Part shown: in pieces, positions 42,814 through 51,716 of the stretch
Numbering within the stretch: the stretch's first letter is position 1
Layout of the letters: each line of letters begins with the position of its first letter
Origin: Clostridium arbusti SL206
GTDB lineage: Bacteria > Bacillota > Clostridia > Clostridiales > Clostridiaceae
NCBI RefSeq assembly: GCF_000246895.1
Contig: NZ_BAEV01000013.1
Coordinates: forward strand, 1 to 51,716
Direction: 5' to 3'
Length of the DNA: 51,716 nucleotides
The notes under the pieces: model-generated
What the model saw: the letters and a program-made list of their open reading frames with translations, nothing else
The model's database searches: none
Told to the model about the DNA's origin: nothing
Translations under genes and position numbers: made by a program

Positions 42814-45800
42814 ATGAACTCAAAGATTGGTTATCCAAATAAACAAGGCCTGTATGATTCACAATTTGAAAAAGATAACTGTGGTATAGGCTTTGTGGCA
42901 AATATAAAGGGAGAGAAAACCCACGATATTATAAAAAAGGGAATAGAAATATTAGTAAATTTAACTCATAGAGGTGGAGTTGGTTCTGATACTAAAACTG
43001 GTGATGGTGCTGGTATTATGTTTCAAATACCACATGAGTTTTTTAAGATAGCCTGTGATAATGTAGGAATAGCATTACCAAAGGAAGGAAACTACGGAGT
43101 TGGTATGCTGTTTTTGCCAAAAGAAACTACGCTTTGTCACCAATGTGAAGGAATAGTTGAAAGATTAATTGAAGAAGAAGGACAGGGATTTCTTGGATGG
43201 AGAGATGTACCAACTGATAGTAGAGTTATAGGAACAACTGCCAAGGGTTCGGAGCCAATAATAAAGCAAATATTTATAGAAAACAATTGCAAAACTCAGA
43301 ATGAATTTGAAAAAAAATTATATATGATTCGTAAAAGAGCTGAGAGTGAAGTAAAAAGATTATTGGAGAATGGTGCAAACTATTTTTATGTTTGTAGTTT
43401 GTCTAGTAAAAAAATAATTTACAAAGGATTGCTTCTTCCAGATCAAATTACAAGTTACTATATGGATTTAAATGACATAAACTTTAAAAGTGCAATTGCA
43501 TTGGTTCATCAAAGATTTAGTACAAATACTTTTCCTACTTGGGATTTAGCACAGCCATTTAGGTATTTAGCTCATAATGGAGAAATAAATACTATAAGAG
43601 GAAATAGAAATTGGATGCATGCAAGAGAAGGAGTCCTAGAATCAAAAGTTTTTGGTAAAAATATAAATAAACTCTTTCCAATAATAAATCCAGATGGAAG
43701 TGATTCAGCTTCACTAGATAATGTATTTGAACTTTTGGTTATGGATGGAAGAACACCTGCTCATGCAATGATGATGCTTATACCAGAAGCATGGGAAGCA
43801 AATAAAGAAATGAATGAGGATAAGAGAGCTTTTTATGAATACAATGCTTCATTAATAGAACCTTGGGATGGCCCAGCAGCTGTAACATTTACAGATGGAA
43901 CACAAGTAGGAGCAGTACTTGATAGAAATGGATTAAGACCTGCTAGATATGTAATAACAAAGAATGGAACAGTACTTCTGTCATCAGAGGCTGGAGTTTT
44001 AGATTTTGCAACAGAAGATATAGTTAAAAAGGGAAAATTAGAGCCAGGTAAAATATTTTTACTTGATACTAAAAAGGGAAAAATTATAAGTGATGAAGAA
44101 GTTAAAAAGTCTATATGTTGTGATAAGCCATATAAAGAAGCTATATCAAAATATAAATTTGACTTAGATGACTTAAATGGTTTTGAAGAGGACACACAAA
44201 TAATACCAGAGGTATTAAAAGAAAGACAGCAGGCTTTTGGATATACATTAGAGGACCTAAAGATAATTTTAAAGAGTATGGCAAGTACAGCTAAAGAACC
44301 TCTTGGATCAATGGGTAATGATACACCACTTGCGGTTTTATCAAATAGACCACAAATATTATTTGCATATTTTAAACAGCTATTTGCTCAGGTTACAAAT
44401 CCTCCAATAGATCCAATAAGAGAAGAACTTGTAACTTCACTTATAAATTATATAGGTTCACAGGGAAATATACTAAGTAAAGAGCTTTATAATAATCCGT
44501 TTATAGAGATACATTCACCTATTTTGACAGATTTAGAGATGTCAAAAATAAAGATATTAAATAATAACGATTTTAAAGCAATAACTATACCTATTACTTT
44601 TAAATATGATACAGGTATAGATGGATTCAAGGAGTCTTTAGGTAAAATATGTGAAAGAGCATCCAGTGCGGTAAATAAAGGGTATAATATTTTAGTTTTA
44701 AGTGATAAATGCAGTAATTCCTATGAAGCTGCAATACCAAGTCTTTTAGCGGTATCTGCAGTACATCATCACTTGATTAGAGAAAAAACCCGTACTAAAG
44801 TTTCAATTATAATAGAAACTGGTGAGGCAAGAGAAACTATGCATTCAGCTCTTCTTTTAGGATATGGAGCAACAGCAGTTAATCCATACATTGCTTATCA
44901 ATCCATAAAAGCTATGGTTAACGATGGAGAAATAAAAGATTTATCCTATAAAAAAGCTGTAGACAATTATATATATGCAGTAAATCATGGACTACTTAAG
45001 ATACTATCTAAAATGGGTATTTCAACTTTGATGAGTTATCATGGAGCACAAATATTTGAAGCTATTGGTCTTAAGAGTGATTTCATCGATAAGTACTTTG
45101 AAGGAACGCCTTCAAGAATAGAAGGTATAGGAATAGAAACGGTTGCAGAAGAAGTTTTAATAAGACATAAAAGTGCTTTCAACAAAATTAGAAAACCAGT
45201 TTCTGAACTTGATGAAGGTGGAAGTTATGCATGGAGAGCAAATGGAGAATTCCATCTTTTTAATCCAGAATCAATCTTTAAACTTCAAGTTTCTACAAGA
45301 AAGAATGATTATGATTTATATAAGAATTATGCTGGTCTTATAAATAATCAGGATAAAAATTTATGTACTATTAGAAGTATGTTTAAATTTAAAGAAGATA
45401 ATTCAATTCCTATAGAAGAAGTAGAGCCAGTAAGTGAAATACTTAAAAGATTTTGCGCAGGGGCTATGTCCTTTGGTTCAATAAGTAAAGAAGCTCATGA
45501 AACAATTGCCATTGCAATGAATAGAATAGGTGGAAAGAGCAACAGCGGAGAAGGTGGAGAAGATCCAGTAAGATATAAAAAAGGTGCAAATGGAGATTGG
45601 AAAAGAAGTGCAATAAAGCAAATTGCTTCAGCTAGATTTGGAGTAAATGCTGAATATTTAGTAAATGCAGATGAACTACAAATTAAAATGGCACAAGGTG
45701 CAAAACCTGGTGAAGGTGGACAATTACCTGGTAAAAAAGTTGATGAAGCTATAGCTAAAGTTAGACATTCAACACCTGGAATAGATTTAATATCACCACC

Positions 45801-47334
45801 ACCGCATCATGATATTTATTCCATTGAAGATTTGGCACAACTTATTTATGATTTAAAATCTACAAATCCTGAAGCTAGGATAAATGTAAAATTAGTATCA
45901 GAAGTGGGTGTTGGTACAGTAGCGGCAGGAGTTGCAAAGGCTCATGCAGATGCAATATTAATAAGTGGACACGATGGAGGTACAGGAGCTTCACCAGTAT
46001 CATCTGTTAAACATGCAGGAATACCATGGGAACTTGGACTTTCAGAAGCACAACAAGTACTTTTATTAAATGATTTAAGAAGTAGAGTAGTGGTTCAGAC
46101 TGATGGACAGCTTAAAACTGGTAGAGATATAGTTGTTGCTACTCTTTTAGGAGCAGAAGAATTTGTATTTGCATCAACGCTTTTAGTAGTACTCGGATGT
46201 ACAATGCTTAGAAATTGTCACTTAAATACTTGTGAAATGGGAATTGCAACACAGGATCCAGAATTAAGAAAGAATTTTAAGGGAAAACCAGAGCACATAG
46301 TAAATTTCTTAACATTCATTGCAATGGAAGTTAGAGAGTATATGGCAAAACTTGGATTTAGAACTATGAATGAAATGGTTGGAAGAGTTGATAAAATAGA
46401 AGTAAAAGATGAAAGTAGTCATTGGAAGGCAAAGGGAATAGATCTTTCAAGAGTACTATATAAACCTGATATGCCAAGCAGAATAAAACCATATTGTGTT
46501 AAGAAACAAGAACATGGCATTGAAAATTCAATGGATTATAAATTGATAAAAATAGCTCAAGAAGCTTTAAATAATGGAAGTAAAGTTGTTGCTAATTTTG
46601 AGATTAAGAATACAGACAGAGCGGTAGGTGCTATGATAAGTGGAAAAATTGCCAAATTATATGGCAATAAGGGACTTTCAGAAGATACAATACACTTTAA
46701 TTTCAAAGGATCGGCAGGTCAGAGTTTTGGGGCATTTGCTGCACGTGGATTAACACTTAATCTTGATGGAGAAGCAAATGACTATGTTGGTAAGGGATTA
46801 TCAGGAGCAAAGATAATAATTAAGACTCCAGCTAATGCAAGCTATAAGCAAGATGAAAATGTAATAGCAGGCAATACTATTTTATATGGAGCAACAGAAG
46901 GAAAATTATTCATAAATGGATTGGTAGGAGAAAGATTTGCGGTTAGAAATAGTGGAGCTTTAGCAGTAGTTGAAGGCGTTGGAGACCATTGCTGTGAATA
47001 TATGACTGGTGGAACAGTACTTGTTATGGGCGGCATAGGTAGAAATTTTGCTGCAGGAATGAGTGGCGGAATAGCTTATGTTCTAGATGAAGATAATTCA
47101 TTGAAAGACAAAATTATAAATGAGACTGTTGATATAGATGAATTAGATGAAAATGACATTGAGGAAGTTTACAGCATGATTTTAGAACATGAAAATTGCA
47201 CTCAAAGTTTAAAAGCAGCTAATTTAATTAAAAACTGGAATAAGGCACAGAAAAAATTCAAAAAGATTATACCAACTGCTTATAAGAAAATTTTGCTAGA
47301 GAAAAATAAAGAAGTCTCTGCTTTGAGAGCATAG
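42814..47334 (+). CDS. gltB: Glutamate synthase, large (alpha) subunit
   Basis: A 1506-residue glutamine:2-oxoglutarate amidotransferase. The N-terminal Ntn-type glutaminase domain has DNCGIGFVAN with Cys23 as nucleophile, revealed after cleavage of a 22-residue propeptide, and LTHRGGVGSDTKTGDGAGI. The central and FMN-binding synthase domains include GAMSFGSISKEAHETIA, NSGEGGEDPVR, and ISGHDGGTGASP. The [3Fe-4S] cysteines are in GCTMLRNCHLNTCEMGIATQ (Cys-x5-Cys-x4-Cys), where CEMG replaces the more usual CPVG. The C-terminal beta-helix (GSAGQSFGAF…GKGLSGAKIIIK) closes the protein. It works with GltD, which starts 14 bases later. Confidence 0.96.
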   Translation: MNSKIGYPNKQGLYDSQFEKDNCGIGFVANIKGEKTHDIIKKGIEILVNLTHRGGVGSDTKTGDGAGIMFQIPHEFFKIACDNVGIALPKEGNYGVGMLFLPKETTLCHQCEGIVERLIEEEGQGFLGWRDVPTDSRVIGTTAKGSEPIIKQIFIENNCKTQNEFEKKLYMIRKRAESEVKRLLENGANYFYVCSLSSKKIIYKGLLLPDQITSYYMDLNDINFKSAIALVHQRFSTNTFPTWDLAQPFRYLAHNGEINTIRGNRNWMHAREGVLESKVFGKNINKLFPIINPDGSDSASLDNVFELLVMDGRTPAHAMMMLIPEAWEANKEMNEDKRAFYEYNASLIEPWDGPAAVTFTDGTQVGAVLDRNGLRPARYVITKNGTVLLSSEAGVLDFATEDIVKKGKLEPGKIFLLDTKKGKIISDEEVKKSICCDKPYKEAISKYKFDLDDLNGFEEDTQIIPEVLKERQQAFGYTLEDLKIILKSMASTAKEPLGSMGNDTPLAVLSNRPQILFAYFKQLFAQVTNPPIDPIREELVTSLINYIGSQGNILSKELYNNPFIEIHSPILTDLEMSKIKILNNNDFKAITIPITFKYDTGIDGFKESLGKICERASSAVNKGYNILVLSDKCSNSYEAAIPSLLAVSAVHHHLIREKTRTKVSIIIETGEARETMHSALLLGYGATAVNPYIAYQSIKAMVNDGEIKDLSYKKAVDNYIYAVNHGLLKILSKMGISTLMSYHGAQIFEAIGLKSDFIDKYFEGTPSRIEGIGIETVAEEVLIRHKSAFNKIRKPVSELDEGGSYAWRANGEFHLFNPESIFKLQVSTRKNDYDLYKNYAGLINNQDKNLCTIRSMFKFKEDNSIPIEEVEPVSEILKRFCAGAMSFGSISKEAHETIAIAMNRIGGKSNSGEGGEDPVRYKKGANGDWKRSAIKQIASARFGVNAEYLVNADELQIKMAQGAKPGEGGQLPGKKVDEAIAKVRHSTPGIDLISPPPHHDIYSIEDLAQLIYDLKSTNPEARINVKLVSEVGVGTVAAGVAKAHADAILISGHDGGTGASPVSSVKHAGIPWELGLSEAQQVLLLNDLRSRVVVQTDGQLKTGRDIVVATLLGAEEFVFASTLLVVLGCTMLRNCHLNTCEMGIATQDPELRKNFKGKPEHIVNFLTFIAMEVREYMAKLGFRTMNEMVGRVDKIEVKDESSHWKAKGIDLSRVLYKPDMPSRIKPYCVKKQEHGIENSMDYKLIKIAQEALNNGSKVVANFEIKNTDRAVGAMISGKIAKLYGNKGLSEDTIHFNFKGSAGQSFGAFAARGLTLNLDGEANDYVGKGLSGAKIIIKTPANASYKQDENVIAGNTILYGATEGKLFINGLVGERFAVRNSGALAVVEGVGDHCCEYMTGGTVLVMGGIGRNFAAGMSGGIAYVLDEDNSLKDKIINETVDIDELDENDIEEVYSMILEHENCTQSLKAANLIKNWNKAQKKFKKIIPTAYKKILLEKNKEVSALRA

Positions 47335-47347
47335 GAGTGATGATAAT

Positions 47348-48784
47348 ATGGGAAAAACAACTGGTTTTAAAGAATATAAAAGAGAAACTGCGAAAAAACG
47401 TCCAGTTAAAGATAGAATAAAGGATTACAAACAAATTTATCTTCCAATGAAAGAGGAAGAGTTACGTAAACAGGGTGCTAGATGTATGGAATGTGGTACA
47501 CCATTTTGTTCATGGGGATGTCCACTTGGAAACTTAATGCCTGATTTTAATGATATGGTTTATAATGATGATTTTGAAGCTGCTTTTAAGAGATTGTATT
47601 TAACAAGCAATTTTCCAGAGTTTACAGGTAGAGTTTGTCCTGCACTTTGTGAAGGCGCTTGTACACTTGGAGTTAATTCTGATGCAGTATCAATAAAAGA
47701 ACTTGAACTTGGAATTATTGAAAAAGCATTTAAAGAAAAATTAATAAAGGCTAATCCACCGAAAGTTAGAACAGGAAAGAAGGTAGCTGTAGTAGGTTCT
47801 GGACCATCAGGACTTGCTGTGGCAGCCGAGTTAAATTCAGTTGGTCATACTGTTACTGTATTTGAGAGACATGACAAAATTGGAGGTCTTCTAAGATATG
47901 GTATACCAGATTTTAAACTTGAAAAAGAGGTAATAGACAGAAGAGTAAGCCTAATGGAAGAAGAAGGGGTTATATTTAAAACTAATACTAATATAGGCTT
48001 TGACTATGATGGAAATGCTCTTTTAGATGATTTTGATGCAGTTGTACTCTGTGGTGGTTCTACTGTACCAAGAGATTTACCAATTGAAGGAAGAGAGCTT
48101 CAGGGCGTACATTTCGCTGTAGACTTTTTAACTTATATAAATAAAAAGGTTGCAGGGGATGATGTGTCTAAAGATGCTATAGATATTAAAGGTAAAAATG
48201 TTTTAGTTATCGGCGGTGGTGACACTGGTTCTGACTGTATAGGTACTTCCATTAGAGAAGGTGCAAAGAATGTATATCAATTTGAAATAATGCCAAAACC
48301 ACCTGAAGAAAGAGATGACACAATGCCATGGCCGTTATATCCGAAAACCTTGAAAGTTTCTACATCACATGAAGAAGGCGCAATTAGAGAATGGTGTATT
48401 GAAACTAAGAAGTTTATAGGTGAAAACGGAAAGGTTACTGCTATAGAGGGAAATAAAGTTCAATGGGAAAAGGATTCAACAGGTAGATTTGTTCCTACTG
48501 AGGTGCCAGGTTCTAAATTTGTAAAAGAAGTAGACCTAGTATTATTGGCAATGGGGTTTGTTCATCCACAACATGAGGGAGTTATCGATGTTTTAGATTT
48601 AAAATTAGATAATAGAGGAAATATTTCTGCTGATGAAAAGCATATGACCAGTGTAAAAGGAGTATTTACTGCTGGAGATATGAGAAGAGGTCAATCCCTT
48701 GTAGTTTGGGCTATAAATGATGGAAGACAAGCAGCAAAAGCTGTAGATGAATATTTAATGGGCGAAAGTTTATTAAGAGGATAA
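47348..48784 (+). CDS. gltD: Glutamate synthase, small (beta) subunit
   Basis: A 478-residue NAD(P)H-oxidising subunit. N-terminal cysteines for two [4Fe-4S] clusters: ARCMECGTPFCSWGCPLGN and GRVCPALCEGACTLG. FAD-binding motif VAVVGSGPSGLAVAAEL, second nucleotide motif NVLVIGGGDTGSDCIG for NAD(P)H, and C-terminal GVFTAGDMRRGQSLVVWAI. Full length and all motifs intact. It passes electrons from NAD(P)H to the FMN of GltB. RBS AGGAGTGATGAT ends shortly before the ATG and overlaps the gltB tail; one operon. Confidence 0.96.
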   Translation: MGKTTGFKEYKRETAKKRPVKDRIKDYKQIYLPMKEEELRKQGARCMECGTPFCSWGCPLGNLMPDFNDMVYNDDFEAAFKRLYLTSNFPEFTGRVCPALCEGACTLGVNSDAVSIKELELGIIEKAFKEKLIKANPPKVRTGKKVAVVGSGPSGLAVAAELNSVGHTVTVFERHDKIGGLLRYGIPDFKLEKEVIDRRVSLMEEEGVIFKTNTNIGFDYDGNALLDDFDAVVLCGGSTVPRDLPIEGRELQGVHFAVDFLTYINKKVAGDDVSKDAIDIKGKNVLVIGGGDTGSDCIGTSIREGAKNVYQFEIMPKPPEERDDTMPWPLYPKTLKVSTSHEEGAIREWCIETKKFIGENGKVTAIEGNKVQWEKDSTGRFVPTEVPGSKFVKEVDLVLLAMGFVHPQHEGVIDVLDLKLDNRGNISADEKHMTSVKGVFTAGDMRRGQSLVVWAINDGRQAAKAVDEYLMGESLLRG

Positions 48785-48802
48785 TTTATAAGAAAAATAA
48801 AG

Positions 48803-48846
48803 AGAGATGTCTCACAATGCATAGATGTACATTGTGAGACATCTCT
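48803..48846 (+). terminator. Terminator of gltBD, sharing its core with the hairpin at 22425
   Basis: Perfect 17-bp inverted repeat AGAGATGTCTCACAATG and complement with a ten-base loop, 19 bases after the gltD stop, followed by TTAATTATTTT. The core GTCTCACAAT is identical to the hairpin at 22425-22464. The rest of the gap to 49026 is AT-rich without other structure. Confidence 0.75.
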
Positions 48847-49026
48847 TTAATTATTTTGAGACAGCCCATCTCTATTATGATAATTTAACAAAATAATATG
48901 AATTATAAGTTAGTTTTTATAGCTTCTAATTGTGAATCTATTGCTCCGAATTATCGATTTAATAAAATAGATTGCATATTATTAATTTTTAATTAAAAAA
49001 AATATAAAAAATTAAAGAAATTATTG

Positions 49027-49055
49027 TTGACAACTTTACCCTGATTTGATATTAT
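49027..49055 (+). promoter_or_regulatory. Promoter of the iscR-nifS-nifU operon
   Basis: TTGACA at 49027-49032, 17-base spacer, TATTAT at 49050-49055 (TATAAT also occurs three bases later). The spacer contains TACCCTGATTTGATA, a plausible place for IscR autoregulation, which I cannot confirm. Confidence 0.65.
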
Positions 49056-49126
49056 AATCACATAAAGTTTAGTGAAACACTCTGATATAAAAAATTATAT
49101 AGTTGTACCATAAAGGAAGTGAGCTA

Positions 49127-49564
49127 ATGAAGCTTTCAACAAAAGGAAGATATGGTGTAAAAGCTATGGTAGACTTAGCTATAAATTATGGAAAGTTACC
49201 TGTATCAATTAAAACTATTTCTGAAAGACAAAGTATTTCAGAGTACTATTTAGAACAATTATTTTCTACTCTTAGGAAATCAAATTTAATAAAAAGTATT
49301 AGAGGAGCACAAGGTGGATATGTTTTAAATAAAAACCCTAGAGAAATAACTGTTAATCAGATTTTAGATATACTTGAAGGACCTATAGAAATTTCAGAAT
49401 GCCTTGAAGATGGTATATGTAGTAATAGTAGTTGTTGTGCTACAAGGCTTCTGTGGGCAAAACTTAAAGAAAGCATAGACAATGTAACTAAATCTATAAC
49501 ATTACAAGATATGGTTGATGATTACAAAAGTATGAAACTTAAAGGAGTGAATATTGATGAGTAA
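49127..49564 (+). CDS. iscR: Rrf2-family Fe-S regulator IscR
   Basis: A 145-residue winged-helix regulator. MKLSTKGRYGVKAMVDLAIN starts the HTH domain; SEYYLEQLFSTLRKSNLIKSIRGAQGGYVL is the recognition helix and wing. Cluster-ligand cysteines lie in ECLEDGICSNSSCCATR (Cys-x5-Cys-x4-Cys-Cys), as in IscR. ATG at 49127 has AAGGAAGTGAG upstream. It probably represses its own operon when it carries a [2Fe-2S] cluster. Its last codons overlap the nifS start by eight bases, showing translational coupling. Confidence 0.92.
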   Translation: MKLSTKGRYGVKAMVDLAINYGKLPVSIKTISERQSISEYYLEQLFSTLRKSNLIKSIRGAQGGYVLNKNPREITVNQILDILEGPIEISECLEDGICSNSSCCATRLLWAKLKESIDNVTKSITLQDMVDDYKSMKLKGVNIDE

Positions 49565-50750
49565 AAAAAGAGTCTATATGGATTATGCAGCTACTACATA
49601 CACAAGATCTGAGGTGGTAGAAGAAATGTTACCATACTTCACTGAAGAATTTGGTAATCCATCTTCATTATATTCTTTCTCAGATAATACAAAGAAGGCA
49701 ATTGATATTGCTAGAGAAAGAGTTGCTAAAGCTATTAATGCTGAAAAAGATGAAATATATTTTACCGGTGGTGGATCTGAAGCTGATAACTGGGCGCTAA
49801 AGGGAATAGCTCTTTCACGTAAGAATAAGGGAAATCACATAATTACTACTGAAATTGAACATCATGCTATTTTACATACAGGCAAATTTCTAGAGAAAAA
49901 TGGATTTGAAGTTACATACCTTCCTGTAGATGAAGAAGGGTTTGTAAGTGTAGAGGATGTAAAAAAGGCTATTACAGAAAAAACTATTTTAGTTTCCATT
50001 ATGTTTGCAAATAATGAAATTGGAACAATTGAACCTATAAAAGAAATTGGTAAGGTCTGCAGAGAAAAAAAGGTGCTATTTCACACAGATGCAGTTCAGG
50101 CAGTTGGACATGTTGATATTGATGTTAAGGATATGAACATAGATTTATTATCTTTAGCTGGTCATAAATTTTATGGTCCCAAAGGTATCGGCGCTTTGTA
50201 TATAAGACGTGGTATAAAAATAGAAAATCTAATACATGGCGGAGCTCAGGAAAGAGGAAGAAGAGCTAGTACAGAAAATATTGCTAGCATTGTGGGAATA
50301 GGAAAAGCCATAGAATTAGCTATAGGTGAGATGGATGTAGAATCAAAAAGACTTAAGAATTTAAGAGAAAAATTAGTTAATGGAATAATGGAAAAAATAC
50401 CACATACAAAATTAAATGGACCTAGTGATGACAGAAGATTACCAGGTAATTTAGATGTAAGCTTCATTGGTATAGAAGGAGAAACATTATTATTGGATTT
50501 AGATTTTGCTGGTATATATGCGTCTACAGGTAGTGCTTGTGCTTCAGCTTCATTAGATCCATCACATGTGCTTTTAGCCATAGGATTGCCACATGAAACA
50601 GCTCATGGTTCACTTAGATTAACATTAGGAGCAAAGACTACAGAAGAAGAAGTAGACTATGTTTTAGAAACTTTACCTGAGATAGTAAGAAAGAGAAGAG
50701 AAATGTCACCACTTTGGGAAGATTTTTTAAAAGAGAAAGGGGAAAGATAA
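49557..50750 (+). CDS. nifS: Cysteine desulfurase (NifS/IscS class)
   Basis: About 397 residues, PLP-dependent class V fold. YMDYAATTYTRSEV at the start, FTGGGSEADNWALKG, ITTEIEHHAILHT, FHTDAVQAVGH, the PLP lysine in LAGHKFYGPKGIGALY, and the active-site Cys in STGSACASASLDPSHVL on the long mobile loop typical of class I enzymes. It mobilises sulfur from cysteine for Fe-S cluster assembly on NifU. ATG at 49557 is chosen; TTG at 49554 is also possible; GGAG at 49544 serves either. Confidence 0.95.
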   Translation: MSKKRVYMDYAATTYTRSEVVEEMLPYFTEEFGNPSSLYSFSDNTKKAIDIARERVAKAINAEKDEIYFTGGGSEADNWALKGIALSRKNKGNHIITTEIEHHAILHTGKFLEKNGFEVTYLPVDEEGFVSVEDVKKAITEKTILVSIMFANNEIGTIEPIKEIGKVCREKKVLFHTDAVQAVGHVDIDVKDMNIDLLSLAGHKFYGPKGIGALYIRRGIKIENLIHGGAQERGRRASTENIASIVGIGKAIELAIGEMDVESKRLKNLREKLVNGIMEKIPHTKLNGPSDDRRLPGNLDVSFIGIEGETLLLDLDFAGIYASTGSACASASLDPSHVLLAIGLPHETAHGSLRLTLGAKTTEEEVDYVLETLPEIVRKRREMSPLWEDFLKEKGER

Positions 50751-50752
50751 TT

Positions 50753-51184
50753 ATGATGTATAGTGATAAGGTAATGGAACATTTTAGAAATCCAAGAAAT
50801 GTTGGAGAAATAGAAAATGCTAATGGTATTGGTGAAGTTGGAAATCCACAGTGTGGAGATATAATGAAGATATATATAAAAGTAGAAGATAATAAAATAG
50901 AAGATGTAAAATTTAAGACCTTTGGTTGTGGGTCTGCTATTGCTTCATCAAGTATGGCTACAGAACTTATAAAGGGAAAGACAGTTGAAGACGCTTGGGA
51001 ATTAACTAATAAAGCTGTGGCAGAAGCACTTGATGGTCTTCCACCAGTAAAAATGCATTGCTCTGTTTTAGCTGAAGAAGCTATTCATAAAGCTATAAAC
51101 AACTACAGAGAGAGTGTTGGACTTGAACCATGGGAGATGAAAACTCATTCAGAGTGTATACATGAGCATGTTCATGGAAATTAA
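50753..51184 (+). CDS. nifU: Fe-S cluster scaffold NifU/IscU
   Basis: About 143 residues, a single U-type scaffold domain. The three cluster cysteines are present in GNPQCGDIM, TFGCGSAIASSS and VKMHCSVLAEEA, with the conserved Asp in CGD. The C-terminus is His-rich (HSECIHEHVHGN), perhaps metal binding. It assembles [2Fe-2S]/[4Fe-4S] clusters using sulfur from NifS. Two adjacent ATGs (50753, 50756) follow the nifS stop directly; GGGGA within the nifS end is the ribosome site. Last gene of the operon before a strong terminator. Confidence 0.94.
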   Translation: MMYSDKVMEHFRNPRNVGEIENANGIGEVGNPQCGDIMKIYIKVEDNKIEDVKFKTFGCGSAIASSSMATELIKGKTVEDAWELTNKAVAEALDGLPPVKMHCSVLAEEAIHKAINNYRESVGLEPWEMKTHSECIHEHVHGN

Positions 51185-51220
51185 TAAAGGCAAGAAGTTT
51201 TAGCATATTATTTATAGTTT

Positions 51221-51273
51221 AAAACAAGTCACTTTAAAAATGATTTATAATTTTTAAAGTGACTTGTTTTTGT
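51221..51273 (+). terminator. Terminator of iscR-nifS-nifU
   Basis: Perfect 20-bp inverted repeat (left arm AAAACAAGTCACTTTAAAAA) with a ten-base loop, ending in a T-rich tract. Confidence 0.9.
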
Positions 51274-51315
51274 ATTAAAATTTAATGGATGGTTATAATA
51301 TCTTTAGGTGGTAAT

Positions 51316-51711
51316 ATGTATAGAAGAAAAGACTTTATATTAATGGATGTTTATGATTTAAAGGGAAAGAAAATCGGTGCTATAATGGATTTACTTATAG
51401 ATATGGATGCTAATAGTGTAAGGGGATTTGTTATTTCACCAACTACTATTTTAAAAAAATCAGCAAATGTTTTAATAGAAGATATAGTTTCTTTTAATGA
51501 ATATATGATTATTAAAAAATTAAATAAATCTAATTATCTAAAATTTAATACTATTAAAGGATTAGAGGTTATTGACAATATAGGATGTGTAGGAGGAATA
51601 GTAGAAGAAATAATATTTAATCTATTTACTTTTAAAATAAAGGGACTCATTGTATCTAGAGGATTTTTGCAAAATTTTTATCATGGTAAAAAAAATAATT
51701 CTGCAAGATGA
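51316..51711 (+). CDS. PRC-barrel domain protein
   Basis: A 131-residue protein with two PRC-barrel-like repeats: YRRKDFILMDVYDLKGKKIGAIMDLLIDMDANSVRGFVI and, weaker, LEVIDNIGCVGGIVEEIIFNLFTFKIKGLIVS. PRC barrels occur in RimM and in photosynthetic reaction-centre H subunits; in clostridia small stand-alone versions follow the iscS/nifU genes. Function unknown, no membrane segments. ATG at 51316 is taken because GGTGG lies five bases upstream; the longer frame from 51289 would add nine residues. The gene ends just before the window edge and appears complete. Confidence 0.8.
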   Translation: MYRRKDFILMDVYDLKGKKIGAIMDLLIDMDANSVRGFVISPTTILKKSANVLIEDIVSFNEYMIIKKLNKSNYLKFNTIKGLEVIDNIGCVGGIVEEIIFNLFTFKIKGLIVSRGFLQNFYHGKKNNSAR

Positions 51712-51716
51712 TTATA

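Noticed and set aside
45900-46260. CEMG instead of CPVG at the [3Fe-4S] site of GltB as a defect
   Set aside because: All three cysteines keep their spacing; the change affects only neighbouring residues and is probably neutral.
48804-48870. Riboswitch or regulatory RNA after gltD
   Set aside because: The structure is a simple perfect hairpin right after the stop codon and is best read as a terminator.

Overview
The window is low-GC, gene-dense DNA that looks like the chromosome of an anaerobic, Gram-positive, Clostridium-type bacterium. The evidence is the gene content: rubrerythrin, HydF (maturation of [FeFe]-hydrogenase), a GlgC/GlgD glycogen pair, a DUF1540 protein, an IscR-NifS-NifU cassette, PolyA/T-rich intergenic DNA, strong GGAGG-type ribosome binding sites and frequent TTG/GTG starts. 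I cannot name the species from the sequence alone. No rRNA, tRNA, prophage, CRISPR array or classical defence island was seen.

Layout. 1-720: 3' end of an MFS transporter. 865-4562 (minus): a giant six-cupredoxin multicopper oxidase of MnxG/ceruloplasmin type, broken by a one-base frameshift in an A8 run. 4979-8378: HAD phosphatase, rubrerythrin with a well-formed promoter and palindrome, GNAT acetyltransferase and M29 aminopeptidase. 8507-8642: a structured repeat, followed by an alpha/beta hydrolase and a class III extradiol dioxygenase-like protein. 10273-15675: a complete potA-potB-potC-potD-type ABC importer operon that ends in a D-aminoacylase-like amidohydrolase and starts with a strong promoter and a folded leader. 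15973-18083: lmo0937-type membrane peptide, YhaM exoribonuclease, signal peptidase I. 18146-21905 (minus): glgC-glgD-glgA. 22215-24177: three small genes and an MntR-like regulator, with a second, enlarged copy of the structured repeat. 24380-29512: ExoA, CvfB, ABC-F ATPase, HydF. 29600-36911: aspartase, M16C protease, glycogen phosphorylase. 37352-42323: cold-shock protein, ECF transporter S component, RarA and a nuclease-helicase fusion. 42814-48784: gltB-gltD. 49127-51711: iscR-nifS-nifU and a PRC-barrel protein.

The genes mostly serve central metabolism: glycogen synthesis and breakdown (glgCDA, glgP), nitrogen assimilation (gltBD, aspA), Fe-S cluster and hydrogenase biogenesis (iscR-nifS-nifU, hydF), and RNA/DNA upkeep (YhaM, CvfB, ExoA, RarA, helicase). 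Superimposed on this are several families of small non-coding repeats. One is a 157-bp MITE-like element, with four good copies (17308, 28120, 34267, 37123) flanked by 3-bp TTA or TAA duplications and one decayed copy (23532). A second is a folded element present as a short form (8507) and as a long form (22531) whose apical loop carries three tandem modules, each with its own hairpin and with compensating changes in the closing stems. The latter is the most unusual thing in the window.
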